Assembly: GCA_002900995.3 (NCBI GenBank)
Contig: CM035309.1
Location: 2,052,389-2,116,388, forward strand
DNA: 64,000 nucleotides
Reading direction: 5' to 3'
Source of the DNA: Ganoderma boninense
Taxonomy: Eukaryota > Basidiomycota > Agaricomycetes > Polyporales > Polyporaceae
Position 1 is the first letter of the stretch. Every line of letters begins with the position of its first letter. The notes under the pieces were generated by a model. The model made no database searches. It was not told the origin of the DNA and saw only the letters and a program-made list of their open reading frames with translations. Both the position numbers and the translations under genes were made by a program. Below, piece by piece: positions 10,737-22,759 of this stretch.

Positions 10737-12088
10737 TCACTGCGCCTTCTTCTTGTCCAAGGCAACGTCCTGCCCGTACACGACCTTGTCGACCTCCTCC
10801 TTCTTGCCGAGCACCGTGAGGTAAAGCCCCCAGACCGGTGTGAGGAATGGCACGAACATCGAAACGCGCTGCTGGTAAGCCTTGTATTCGGGGTACTTGG
10901 CCGCGGTGATACTCTCTGTGAATATTGTCGAAGAAAAGAAGAGCGAGCAGATGACCAGCCCAGGGATGATGGGTAAGAGAGACTCGAGGGGCGTTCCAGC
11001 GCCAAGAGAGAGCTCGTAGCCAGGGTACTCGGGTGCCGCCAAGGGGAAGAGATTGATTAGGACCTAATTCATGAAATAGTGGGTCAAAATGGGGGAGAAC
11101 TGCGCTCGTGGTGGTGCGGACATACCCAGAACGTTTGTTCACAGAAGAAGTTAGGGTGCCGTGACCAGGCCCACAGTCCGCGAGTAATGAAGCCACGCTT
11201 CAGGTCGGTCTTCGTCCATGCGATACGGGCACCTGGCCATTCGTCCTTCTTTCCGGTGTGCTTGAGCGTCTGGAACGCATATTGCTGGTTGTCTGCGACG
11301 AATTCCATGGCGACGTCAAGCAGGGCTAGGCCAGCAAGAATGTAATCGGAAGTGCCGAGCCCAGTGGGTTGCTGCATGGCCGCGATTTGCACAGGAACGG
11401 CGATGACGAAGAGGATGACATTCTGCATGAAGGCGATGAAAACAAGGTTGAACACCTGGAAGAGCCATGGAGACATCTTGCTGCGGAGGATCTCCCAACG
11501 GTAGTCTTCGTCCTTCCTACGCGCTCGACGCGTCAGCATTTCATCCGACCAAACAATTGACATCTTTCGTGTGACGCCATACCCGAACCGTCGCGCTCAT
11601 TAGACGGAGGATGTACTCACAAGTTGAACAAGCCGCGTCTCCAGGTGTTGAATGTAAGACTGCGGTTTGGAGTTCAGAGCTCGAAATTGTGTCGCAAAGA
11701 TCATAAACATACCGGCACATCCATATGAACTAGCAAGAAGATGAGCTGGGAGACTTGGAAGAGCAATCAACTGGAGACTTACGATGAGGCCAAACATCAG
11801 CAGTGCGCGGGGACTATAGTTGGTGATGACATCGGGATGTGCGGTCTCTGGCACGAATGGGTAGAGTGGGAGGGGAGACTTGCTCGGCCAGAGGGGCAAC
11901 AAGGCGTAGTAGGCAGCGTAGATGGTGGGGAGGAAGGTCCACACCCTGTCGACCTGGGAAACGTTGCCGGTGGCGGCACCTAGGACGAAGGCGATGAGGG
12001 AATTATAGAAGCAGAACTTGACGGGCCATTGGAAGGAGGGCGAAACACCCTTGTATACCCTGGTGAGGGTGTCTGCTACAGACGACAT
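10737..12088 (-). CDS. DUF1295 / steroid 5-alpha-reductase-like membrane protein
   Basis: Five exons: 12088-11783, 11729-11713, 11659-11621, 11516-11126 and 11063-10737. They sum to 1080 nt (359 residues). The second exon is only 17 nt and supplies FIWMCR, giving the continuous family block WMCRLTFNTWRRGLFNLKDEDYRW. About five membrane helices can be seen. The C-terminal part has RGLWAWSRHPNFFCEQTFW, matching the conserved RHPNYxxE motif of DUF1295 and of the C-terminal domain of steroid 5-alpha reductases and isoprenylcysteine methyltransferases. The tail is charged and ends DKKKAQ. Members are multi-pass proteins, probably of the endoplasmic reticulum; substrate unknown. A TATA box lies 83 bp upstream of the start. 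Confidence 0.85.
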
Positions 12089-12170
12089 TGTCTGGTCAAG
12101 GTTGTAGTGGACGCGAGGGCGGGGACTCAGAACCTGGCGTGTAAGGCAGGAATACCCACGAGGCCCGGAC

Positions 12171-12176
12171 TTTATA
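12171..12176 (-). promoter_or_regulatory. TATA box of the DUF1295 gene
   Basis: TATAAA on the minus strand, about 83 bp upstream of the ATG at 12088, a normal distance for a fungal TATA promoter. Confidence 0.55.
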
Positions 12177-13175
12177 ATGGCGAAGATGTGCAGAGACAAG
12201 GGAATATATGAAGGTCGTCCTAGCGTGAGCTGGCCATGCGGAAGGAAAAGGAAGGCGGGAAGCGGATGGTTCAAGTTGGCGACGAGCACGCGGAGCCTGA
12301 CGTCGTCTGGGGTAGTTACCTGGTAGTGACCCCATTCCCGCCCATTCCCGCGCGCTAGTTGGCACTCTTTGGCGCGCTTTGGGAGCGCCCCGCAGTTGGC
12401 GCCATGGGACGCAGGAGCGGGCCGCTGGGCTCTTCTCGCGATCATCTCTCCCTCCTCTAGATCTAACTACCGCGGTCATTTCTCCCATTTGTCTGCCCAA
12501 TCTCCCTCAGTGTCCCTAGCATAACTATGCCCGACAGTCGGCGGTCACCCTGTCCGTTTCGGAAGCACACAGAACATCACAGATCAGTGGGGCATGCTGG
12601 AAGAGGCTGGAATTAGAGGATGAAGGGCGCGAACAGACTCGACGTTTGTTGCAGAGTGCAGTCCTCTCGCCATCAAAGCAGTCTCGAAGAAGGCTTTCTT
12701 TGGAGGGGACCGTGGTGATGAAACCCGCGGGGATTAAATGGCAACTCTATCAGGTGCCGTATCCTGCGTATTCAATGTGCTTGTGCATGCATGCTTAAAC
12801 TGGCAATTGAACAAATATATCCCGAAAGAGATTCAAGAGTCTACCACAATGTTGGCTTGCGGAACGGGCTCATGATATCAAAAGCGAGACGAATGACACG
12901 CTGTCTGTCTCTGCAAATCAGCGACTAGAATGGACTGGACTGGACTTTCGACGGGTCAGCTAGTACCCAGGCAGCATCCTCTCAGGAAGCATCCTCCCAA
13001 CTTCGTAGGTGTTTGAGAAAAGGCGCTTCCCCAACGTCAGTTTCAACCTCGTGCCAGTCAGTGTGCAAAGTCTCAAAGACCAAGTTGTCATATGCTCACC
13101 TTGCTTCTTTCCCCCGGCATCTTGCACTGAGGACATCTGACCTGTTGATGACGTTAACGGCCCACCACTTCTATG
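12177..13175. other. Divergent intergenic region
   Basis: Separates the minus-strand DUF1295 gene from the plus-strand glycosidase gene and should hold both promoters. No open frame with coding character. The repeated hexamer ctggact occurs at about 12933-12946. Confidence 0.5.
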
Positions 13176-13183
13176 TATTTAAA
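13176..13183 (+). promoter_or_regulatory. TATA-like box of the glycosidase gene
   Basis: TATTTAAA, about 75-80 bp before the ATG at 13257. A pyrimidine- and C-rich leader follows. Confidence 0.5.
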
Positions 13184-13256
13184 CTTCAGCTTCGCCTCCA
13201 TCGACCCATCGACCCTCTATCCAACCTTCAGACCTAAACCCCCGACTAGACCCGAC

Positions 13257-16054
13257 ATGCCTTCATCGCGGCTCGTCAAGTTGCTGACTCTTTTGCAGAT
13301 ATGCAACGTCGTTTCGGCACAGAGTACCACCAACTCGGCCCCCAGCTTGTCGTTCGAGGTCGTTTCTGGCGGAAACAACAATTACTTCCTCAGGGACAAC
13401 TTGACAAGCGCGCTATTACTACTGAGCAGTCCCAATAACACAAACGCAGCCCGAAGACTCGTTGTCGCACTCCCGGCTGGAAACACCGGTTCTCTGGTGT
13501 ATTTCTTACCGTCTATGGCGGCGACCTCGTCTGCGGACTCGACCGATCCCCTCGGCGTCACCCTGGTGGATGGCTCGTTCAAGAGCGCAACTGCCGACTA
13601 CTTCAACGCCGGTATTCAGGCCGACCTAGCGTTCGACGGGAACGCGACACTTGGTGTCGCCATCATAGGCGCCGTACGTGCCATGCGAGGTATGTGGCTG
13701 GTTGTTCGTCTAGACTTGGTGGACGTCTCACGAATGACTTCAGACTACGTGGAGGGCGATGGCACAATGCACAGCGTCTTTAACTACACCCTCGGCGAGT
13801 ACAATGACACTGCCGTCCGTCTCCACCGCCAATGGATCAACACGACGTCTCCCACCTCTTCCCTCTACAAGGGAGCAGATCTCTACTTGACAGTCCCAGC
13901 GGATAGTTCGGCTCGACTTGTCGTTACCCCAGCAAACAGCGGGACGCACAATCCGCCTGCAATCGATATCATCGTTCCATCTGCCGTCGACGCACAGGAT
14001 TCACCGAGAACGTTGAGGGTGACGGTGGTGACCAACGAGACGAGCTTGACGGGATTGGATACCCAGGTGCTTTTCTTGCCCCAGAACAGAACGAACGGAA
14101 CACAAGTGTTGGAGACAGCGCTGCAGGGCTTGGCGGACGGGACGAATGTGGCTGCTCAACAGGTCTCGTTCTTGACCTACAAGGACAAGTTCACTGCTGG
14201 TGGATGGCGCTTCCTTACGGTGGGCGCCGTAGATCGAACGAATGACGACATGGGCCTGATATCCGTGGTACTGCTAGTATTTCGGACGCGATTCGCTGAT
14301 TGCGCTCCGGCTGTTGATGCCGACGCTCACATCGGAGGCCATCGAGTCGGCATTAGGTGCAGTCATCGAGAGAGCAAATTCTACGGGTGCGCTTTGTCAT
14401 GAAGAAACGATTGGTGAGCACCATCAATCTTCCATCTGCTATATTTACTGAACGGCGTGATAGGTGACTATGCGTCTTTTGTATGTCATTTCATCTAGTC
14501 ATGCAAAATGGCCCTGTTAACGTGATGATGTGCTCTAGGTCAACATCGGGAATGGTCACCCCGAGCTGGGCAACCAGCCATTCTATGACTACAAGGCACG
14601 TCTTACCTTCAATATCGTATAATGTCGACCTCATTTTTGTCCTAGATGATCGATACCGGTTGGTTTTCCCTAACCGCCTCCGCAGCACTGATACTTACCC
14701 CGACACCAGATCTCTTGCTCCTCCCCGCTCTCAGCCACTACTTCCTCGAGCTACCCCAAGGCCAGAACCGCGCCGCACAATTTTTCAGCAAGAACGCCCT
14801 CCTTCAGAATGGCGCATACGCGGAGATCCTGAACAGGACGGTCCAGTACAACCTCCAGCGCGCGATCCCTTTCTCCCAATCGCCCAATGTTTCGAACCTG
14901 ATCGGCCTCCGTCCCGGCCAGTCCGTAGGGAACTGGCGCGACAGCAACCAAGGGCTGGGCTTTGGCTTCTATCCGTTCGACGTGAACACTGCGCTGGTCC
15001 CCGCCTCCCTGCGCGCCACCCAGCAACTCGTCGAGGCGGGCGTCCTCGAATTCGCAATGCTCAACGCCAGCGAGGTCGCCGACGTTGCGAGCGTTTGGGA
15101 GGCCGAGGCTCCGGGACTGTTCGAGGTCACCGTGAATGGCACGGAGGCGGAAGCGCGGTTGGAGAACTTTGTCGCGGCCGCCGACCTGAGCACGGCGCTC
15201 CTGAACTCCACGCCGAACACCACGGGGGCGGACGTCTCGTTCTATGCGCTCTCGCTGAAGCAGGACGGCTCCCCCGTCGAGGTGCTGAACTCTGATAGCG
15301 GCTTCAACTTGGTGTACGGCGCAAACGTGTCGCGGGTCTTCCTGCAGCACGTTGTCGACGCCCTGCGGCCTTATCCACGAGGTGGGTTGTTCACATTCTA
15401 TCCCTACACCTCTACGGCGCTGACACGTCAATCATCGGGAAGGACTGTTGACGACCATTGGGATGGTCGTCGCCAACCCGGCCTACGATTCAGACACGAC
15501 GCTGATCGGAGTTCTGGACCGCGCTGCGTATCACGGCACCGTCGTTTGGTGAGTGCTTCTTGTTCAGCTCCGCCGGCGGCCTGGCGCTTTGCTCACTTAC
15601 GGCCTGCAGGTCGTTCCAGCAAGGCCTCATGGCCAGTGGTCTCGCGCGGCAGCTTGGTTTCTGCTCTCCGGACAATGAGCCGACTGTCGATACGAACACG
15701 CCGCCCGCCCAAGCCCCTGAGTGGTGCTCGGACGCCGCCTTCATGCAGTCCCTACGTGACGCGCAGACGCGTCTTTGGGCATCTATCCGAGGAGCTGAAG
15801 CCGGTGCGTCAGCATATGCATGCATGCAATCTGTGCGCAGGGTCGATACTCATTGCTGCACAGAGATCTACTCGGAGGTCTGGTCGTACTCCTTTGACAA
15901 CGTGACGAACACGTTCGGGGTGGCGGACCTCGCAAGTTTTTCGGGAACGGAGTCCGATGCGATACAACTGTGGTCGTATGGCTTCCTTGGGCTGCTAGAC
16001 CCGAATGGGAGTAACGCAACGTCTATACAGGCTGGGGATGACTCAGGCGTCTAG
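13257..16054 (+). CDS. Secreted glycogen-debranching-like six-hairpin glycosidase
   Basis: Ten exons (13257-13689, 13744-14219, 14278-14413, 14464-14480, 14539-14595, 14646-14658, 14710-15381, 15443-15548, 15610-15803, 15864-16054) sum to 2295 nt, 764 residues. The start was chosen because MPSSRLVKLLTLLQICNVVSAQS is a good signal peptide. The N-terminal half is rich in N-glycosylation sites and beta-type sequence. From about residue 300 the protein has FLTYFGRDSLIALRLLMP and CHEETIGDYASF, then several helical hairpins. GRDS and the HEE acidic motif are typical of (alpha/alpha)6 debranching-type glucosidases, so it probably cleaves an exported alpha-glucan; the substrate is not proven. Exons of 17 and 13 nt and a GC-AG intron (donor 14596) are notable. 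Confidence 0.75.
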
Positions 16055-17338
16055 GACGAGGTTCGGTGTTGTGTTCGTGTGGCGCAGGCAGCAAGTTGCC
16101 CAGACCCTTGACCGCCCAATTGAATATTTTTCAACTGGTATACAATCTTTAGCTCGTCCCTGTTGCCATGTTGGCTATCGCCGGCGGTGGGCCAGGAGTG
16201 CCCAGAATGGAAGTTGGTGTACTCGGTCGACCCAGAACAACCCAAACTCGGAAACTCACGGTTCATCGGCCGCGCAGCATGAGGCATCTGGCCAGGAGGC
16301 CGCGTTTTTCCTTGCGGAGTTGTTGACAGGTTTGGTGATCGGCCCAACTCCCCTTGTGCTCGGGGGGAGATAGTAATGCTTGCGCCCGAACATGAACAAC
16401 TTCCCTGCGATGACCGCTACTTACCTGCGGATGGTCCATCTACAAGTGATCGCCGTGGGTCAGGTGTGCCTAACACCTGAGTTTTCAGCGGTGCTCGAGC
16501 CTGGCTTCCATACAAAGCGAAGCCTTGGCCGTCATCTTGCTGCTCCTAGAGCTCTCTAGCCAGTGCGCTCCCCACCCAGAGCTCCGCAAGATGAGGTAAG
16601 TAATGAGAGTGCTTGTTGAAGACTCCATAGTTGCATGCGGTTACCATAATGGCCATTTCGATCATCGCTGTGCAGTGCCGAACCCCGGTCGGCTTATGAT
16701 CAACCCTGGCCTCGCGCGAGATGGCAAACTTCATGCTCGGCGACGTCGTTTTCATGCCACGTGATATGTCGGATGCAGATATTCGCGTTCCAAAACTTAC
16801 TGTGAACATGACCCTTCATCTCCGAGGACATTATTGTAGGGTGCGAAGGACCCCGAAGGTGATTCTTTGGATTTGAGTTTAGTGGGCTGTGGCTGTGCAG
16901 GTGAGAAGTGCGACGATCAGGATCTCACATGATGTCAATGTTGGTCAGCAGACGCCCCCAAAATGGCCGTCGGACGAGGGTCCGAAATGCCGACGAGGCA
17001 GATTTGTGGCCGGAAGAGGCAAGAGCTGCGGCGGTGGGAATCGGGTTTTCGGTCGGGGCTGGGCCAAAGATAGTCTCCGTTGCTGACCATATACGGACAA
17101 TGGATGACAGTCGATCCATTTTAGTACATAGGCCAAAGAAGAGAGCAGACCAAAAGCCGAGCGGAGAAGTCGACGGCAACTTTGCGCGTTATCCACGTAC
17201 GCGCACACGCTGACCCATGATGCCGTTCGCATCGGCACCGCGGCCTCTTCATATACCCATGCCCCCTCCTACCGGCCACCCAGCCACGCTCCACGGCTGC
17301 TAGCTGCCTCGATTCCCCAACGAGGCTAGGTCTCAGCG
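16055..17338. other. Intergenic region upstream of the MFS gene
   Basis: No gene recognised. A TATA-like catatac lies near 17247, about 90 bp before the MFS start. Open frames on both strands at 16550-17240 lack a recognisable domain. Confidence 0.5.
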
Positions 17339-19517
17339 ATGTCACCGAAACATCCAGCCTCTTCAGCCTCATCGACGACGTCTCCCACAGTGCACGACGC
17401 ACCAGGCGTGGCCAATGCGGCCAACGTCGACACAGACGGTGATCCCAAGTCGCGCAAGCTGAGCGAGAAAATGTCCACCAACGCGCGTGGAGGCGACCTC
17501 GCAGACGACGGTGTCTTGGTCGTCAACTGGGAAGGCCCCGACGATCCCGAGAACCCCAAGAAGTACGTCATTTGCTGTGTCATCTTTCACACCTGCAGAT
17601 TCTGATCTTTGTGGGCGTAACCGCCCGCTGTCTTCAATTCGCAGCTGGGCCTTCTCTCGTAAATGGGCTGCGACCGTCATCGTCTCGGCCTTTACGTTCA
17701 TCAGCCCCGTTTCTTCATCCATGATGGCCCCAGCGAGTCAACAGATCGCCACAGATTTTGGTGTTACGGATTCTGCGATCATCGCGCTGTTTACTTCCGT
17801 TTTTGTGGCCGCCTATGGTAAGTAAATGCGTCGTGCTTTTGGAGGCTCGAACTCACCTCTATCGCTTTGCAGCCTTTGGCCCCCTTTTTCTGGGTCCTCT
17901 GAGCGAACTTTACGGTCGCTCTCGGGTTCTTCAATTAGCCAACCTATGGTACCTTGGTACGTTTTAGCCCACAAGCTCACAACGCTGCGACTTACCACAT
18001 TAACCAGCCTGGAACCTGGGTTGTGGATTTGCCAAGAACGAAGGCGAGTTGATCGCCTTCCGAATCTTGGCTGGGCTTGGTGGCAGTGCACCACTATCCG
18101 TGAGTAACTCCTTCCGGCGAATTGGCCTGACACCGCCAACCCTAGACTATCCCCGGCATTCTGACCAACTATATGCTATTCTAGATTGGTGGTGGCGTGC
18201 TTGGTGACGTTTGGAAACCAGAGCAAAGAGGCCAAGCTATCGCTGTCTACTCATTAGCTCCTCTTCTCGGCCCTGTGCTCGGGCCCACCTGCGGCGCCTG
18301 GATTGCGCAAAGGTCAACGTGGCGGTGGGTCTTCTGGTCGACATCCATCATCGACGCGATGATCCAAGTCCTCGGGATATTTTTCTTGCAAGAAAGTGCG
18401 TTGTATCTGTTCCTCAGCCTTCCAGTTACCCTGCTTACTAGGCGTCGTCACCAAGCCTTTGCGCCCATTCTCCTGGAGCGCAAAGCGAACAAGATCCGCA
18501 AGACGATGGATTCTGAGAAGGGCAGCTTCAGGGATGTCCGTACAATCTACGACGGTGCAGACCGACATTGGCGCACCATCGTCGCTAAGGCGCTCGTCCG
18601 ACCCTTTGCTCTCTTCGTGCGCGAGCCGATCATCCAGCTTCTCGGTATCTATATGGCGTTCGTCTACGGGACCTTGTATCGTAAGTGCTTCGTGCATGCA
18701 CGTGATATCGGCGCTGACTCACAATCCACCGGAAGTGTTCTTGACGACGATGCCCACTATCTTTGGGGGCATCTACCACGAACAAATCGGCATCGCTGGC
18801 CTGCACTATCTCGCGCTGGGGGTCGGCCTCACGGGAGCGTCGCAGATCAATGCAAGGTTGCTTGATAGGATATACAAGTACTTTAAGGAAAAGAACGGCG
18901 GCGAGGGCAAGCCCGAGTACCGTCTACGTGCGTGCTGCTTTCACACATTGCATTCCCCTTGTTGTTCGGACTGACTGACCCATCCCACGTGTAGCGTCGA
19001 TGATTCCTGGAACGATCATGCTTCCCATTGGGCTATTCATCACTGGCTGGACGGCAAGGTCGGACATCCCGTGGATTGCACCAGACATCGGCATTGCGCT
19101 CGTCGGCGCTGGCATTATCCTGAACTTCCAAAGCATTCAGACGTATGTCATCGACGCGTTCACGCTCCACGCTGCTTCCGGTACGTCGTGGCTCCCTGGA
19201 TCCCCATATATCGACGGTCTCATCTGCGTTAATCCATGTAGCTCTTGCCGCGGTAACATTCTTGCGCTCGTTGGCCGGATTTGGTTTTCCATTATTCGCA
19301 CCCGCGATGTACAGCGCGCTCGGCTACGGCAAGGGGACACCATCCTCGCTTGCTTTGCCATCGCAATCGGCATACCCGCGTACGTCCACTCCCTTCCTAC
19401 TCTCGCATATCTATCGCTTTCGATGTAGGCTGACCGCCGCATATATCTAGGCCATTACTTCTGTGGAAGTACGGCGAACGCATTCGCAACGCGTCCAGAT
19501 ATGCACACCGCTCATGA
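17339..19517 (+). CDS. MFS transporter, DHA1-type drug/polyamine antiporter family
   Basis: Ten exons: 17339-17562, 17645-17817, 17873-17956, 18009-18099, 18185-18395, 18456-18680, 18736-18927, 18994-19180, 19242-19379 and 19451-19517. A long hydrophilic N-terminus ends WEGPDDPENPKNWAFSRKW, the usual lead-in to helix 1 of fungal DHA1 transporters. Diagnostic parts are PLSELYGRSRVL (motif A between helices 2 and 3), RILAGLGGSAPLS, GDVWKPEQRGQAIAVYS, LGPVLGPTCGAWI (antiporter motif C), TWRWVFW and QETFAPILLERKANKIRK. The C-terminus PLLLWKYGERIR is also standard. The exons sum to 1592 nt, one short of a codon multiple. The frame changes inside exon 9 at the G run 19333-19336 (GYGKG, then DTILACFAIAIGIPA); one extra G gives a normal 530-residue protein. 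Likely a plasma-membrane proton antiporter; substrate unknown. Confidence 0.85.
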
Positions 19518-20363
19518 CGAAATCACGCGAAAACGACACTACTATGCATGGCCCACTCCCGGGTCATGACCACGACATCCATCCATTCCATCCATCACGG
19601 TATACCATAGATCACTCACTACCCTCGCACATGTATAATTAGCGACACCCCCTTAATTTGCCGCGATGTCGACCCGTCGCACCATGGGCCGACGGCCGCA
19701 CGGTTATCCCAGCCGAAGGCTCGCCAGCGCCACAATGCGCCACCATGGGGTCGGCGGGAAGCACTCCTTGTAGAGTGCTCTAGGCTCGCCATCCCACCCC
19801 TTTATGCAGCTCTCAGGAGCGCGGGATAGAGGACTGTGGTACGGTTCCAGACTTGGAATTTGCTAGCGCGAGGGATGGACACATTTTGCTCATGCTACTA
19901 CATACTTGTTGGTCACGTTCCGGACACACTCATGTTTAGACTATTCATTGTTTGTTTGATGTTATCGCATACTCGCGAGTCTTCGGACCTCTGGTTGAGC
20001 TTTGGATGTGTACATAGACATTTGCACGGCTTAGAGTTGGGACGGCAGAGCATCGGTCGGCTAACGCCGTTCGAGGGTCGTGGTGCAGACGTCGTGCAAA
20101 TGAAACCTTCCTTTTTTATAGCTTACTATCTTCCCGCAGGTAGGCAGGGAAGTCGGCACTTTTCGATGAAAGTCTGGCTCGTTGGCAGTCTGGGAGCGTT
20201 ACCTGGATAGGGGAGCTGTGAGGATAAATCGTCCCATGTACTAGTCGTCGTGTACTATACAGTGCATTGTGGGTCTATCAGCGCCTAGAAATTGAAACAG
20301 ATATACTGATACATGCAGGAATTCGAATCTATCACTGCAAAGATGATCGCCTAGAAGCAAAAA
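19518..20363. other. Convergent intergenic region, 3' ends of MFS and ALDH genes
   Basis: Contains the two 3' UTRs. The phrase tccatccattccatccat lies near 19578-19596. No gene seen. Confidence 0.5.
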
Positions 20364-22638
20364 TCAAGGGTTTCTGACGACGAATGACTGGATGAAGGTC
20401 CACGAAGAGAGGCCGTGTTTCGAGCATTCTACACCAACGCCCGAATGCTGTTGGAAATGGCGGTCAAAAACGTAATGTCGGTGCGGCTGCAGTTAAATGC
20501 CCACCTTAGTTCCACTCATGGGCTACGTAGGTTTTGTAAATGCGTCAGCCAATGGTCGAAGGTCATGTGCTCCAATACGAGCCCGAAGGACGAAGACTTA
20601 CATGGTCAGCTGAGACTGCTCCCCACTCGTTGACCCAAACTAGGGCAGAGAGAGGTTTGAGCGCGAATTGTGGCGGGAAGAGACGTTCCCTTACCCATTC
20701 CATGGTACAGCTTATCGGCAATGCGCTGGACGCGGTCCATGTCACGCCCCCACACAGACGATGTGAAGCCGTATTCGGTTCCGTCTAGATCGCAACGTTG
20801 AACATTTCCCCGGCCACTGGACGTGCGGAACAGGTACGTACTAGCTCGTCGGATGACCTCCTCATCGTCTTTCCACTTCAGGAGTGGGATGATCGGCCCG
20901 AACTCTGGAGAGAGGGTAAGATCATGAGTAAATGCCAGAGACGCGCGAGGGAGTTCCACTCACGCTCTTCACGCACTACACGGCACTCGTCGGGAGGGTT
21001 GTCGAGGATGGTGAGGGGGATGAAGTAGCCCTTCTCCCCTTGTGGCGGGACTTCACTCTGGTATGCGATCTTGTACCCATGCTCCTCGCAGTCGGCGAGG
21101 AGGCGCCTGCGCATGAATCTTAAGTCAGCTCTGGAATGGTGGAAACGCCTGGACAGAGTGGGCGGCATATGACGCACCGCAGCCTGTCGTATTGGCCCTT
21201 GTTCTGCACGGGGCCCATGGTCACGTCAGGCTCGAATGGGTTCCCGAGCTTGACCTCCTTCGCCATCGAAATCAGCTCTGCCTTAACCGCATCGTAGATC
21301 CTCTCGTGCACGAAGAGACGCTTCATCGTGAAGCACACCTGGCCTGCATTGTGTGACGCACCCAGGAAGAGCGTCCTGTTCAAGGGGCAAAAGAGCAGGC
21401 CACAGTAAGTGGCGGGTCGGTGGTTCAAGGCGCTCGACGTACTGCGCGACCTGCTTCACGTCGACGTCGTCGAGGACGATCGCCGGGTCGTTCCCGCCGA
21501 GCTCAAGGGTAACGCTTTTGAGCTCGTCCGCGGCCGAGCGCATGATCGATTTGCCTGCGGCGGTTGAGCCTGTCATGGATACGCGCATAATACGGGGATG
21601 CTTGACCATCAGTTGGCCGCTACAATAGACAGGCACGAATCAGCATCCACGTCCACACGAACGACTTCGATTCGCGAAACTCGCGAAAGTAATTCAAATT
21701 CACTGACAGATCAATACCACCATTAAGGACCTGTAGGACACCCGGGGGAAGGACCGTCTGCGCGAGCTCGACGAACTTGAGGACGACGCAGGGCGCGGTG
21801 GGCGGCGCCTTGAGGATCATGCAGTTCCCGGCGAGGACGGCCTGGGCGAACTTGTTGATGCACAACGTCAGGGGGAAACTATGACGCAAATGGTAAGCTT
21901 CCAAGCCTCGAAGAAGCGACTTCAGGCGCGCAAAAACTTTTCGGCAAGCGTCTCACTTGAACGGACAGATCCCTGCAACCTGCCACACCCACGTGAGTAC
22001 ACACGAGGTCAGTATATTTGGAGGGGGGTGCAAAGGAGGGGCTTGGCACGTACCACTCCGAACGGCCGGAAGCGTATTTTGGAGACGCGCCCAGACGCCT
22101 CGGTGCGGACCTCGTCTTCCAGTCTTTGCTCTGACACACCACGCAGCCACGGCGACGAGATGCTCAGCTCGAACCCTCTGCAAACACAAATGCAACCAAG
22201 GCCGTGTCAACACACGGCTCTCCCAGTTTCACAACGCCAAGGGTAATAGCACGGAGTACAGTGACTTACGCGCTGGCACGGTCCTTGCCCACCTCTCGCA
22301 TAAGTAGCTGGGCGAACTCGTCGGCGTGCTGATCGAGGAGATCTGCGAGGCGGGCGAGCGCCGCCTGTCGCGCCTCCCAGGATGTCGCGCTCCATGCCGG
22401 GAACGCACGTTCAGCGGCTAGGATCGCGGCGTCGAGCTGTGCGGGAGTGGCGATGGGCACGCGCGCGAAGACCTCCTCGGTTGCGGGTTGATGATGTCCG
22501 CTGTAGTGGGGGAGGTCTCTTTCTTCCCATCGATGACGTTCGCGCTGTATAGATGATATTCAGGAACGCGCACAGGATCCGCAGCAAGGGGGGAAGAGGG
22601 TGCACTCACAAGTCATCGTTGAACGAAATGTCAGCCAT
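20364..22638 (-). CDS. Aldehyde dehydrogenase (ALDH superfamily), copy 1
   Basis: Thirteen exons on the minus strand: 22638-22610, 22544-22270, 22177-22054, 21979-21957, 21878-21708, 21619-21443, 21375-21178, 21106-20964, 20904-20842, 20784-20695, 20639-20602, 20522-20505 and 20447-20364. The protein begins MADISFNDDF and would have 477 residues. ALDH hallmarks: ICPFNFPLTLCINK (cofactor-binding N), GSTAAGKSIM, LELGGNDPAIV (general-base glutamate), NAGQVCFTMKR (catalytic cysteine), EEQFGPIIP and SGVGVECSKHGL. It oxidises an aldehyde to the acid with NAD(P)+, probably in the cytosol; the substrate is unknown. Exon 2 is one base short: in INPATEEVF the frame breaks at a C run near 22490, as if one C were missing. 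Its paralogue is at 45630-47829. Confidence 0.9.
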
Positions 22639-22751
22639 GGGCAGTTCAGTCTCTTTCTGGGCTTGGGAAAGGTCGCTGTCGGAGACCTCTTCCGAAGGTA
22701 AGCTGCGGTAGAGGGGAAAGAACTTGAAAATCGTGCTCGCAAGGGGCCGGG

Positions 22752-22759
22752 TATAAATA
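22752..22759 (-). promoter_or_regulatory. TATA-like box of ALDH copy 1
   Basis: TATTTATA within a nearly palindromic GTATTTATAC on the minus strand, about 115 bp before the ATG at 22638. Confidence 0.45.

Noticed and set aside
9905..11005. 366-residue minus-strand ORF overlapping the DUF1295 gene
   Set aside because: Only its last ~65 codons look coding, and these belong to the small membrane protein after a frame change. The rest is antisense or out-of-frame DNA.
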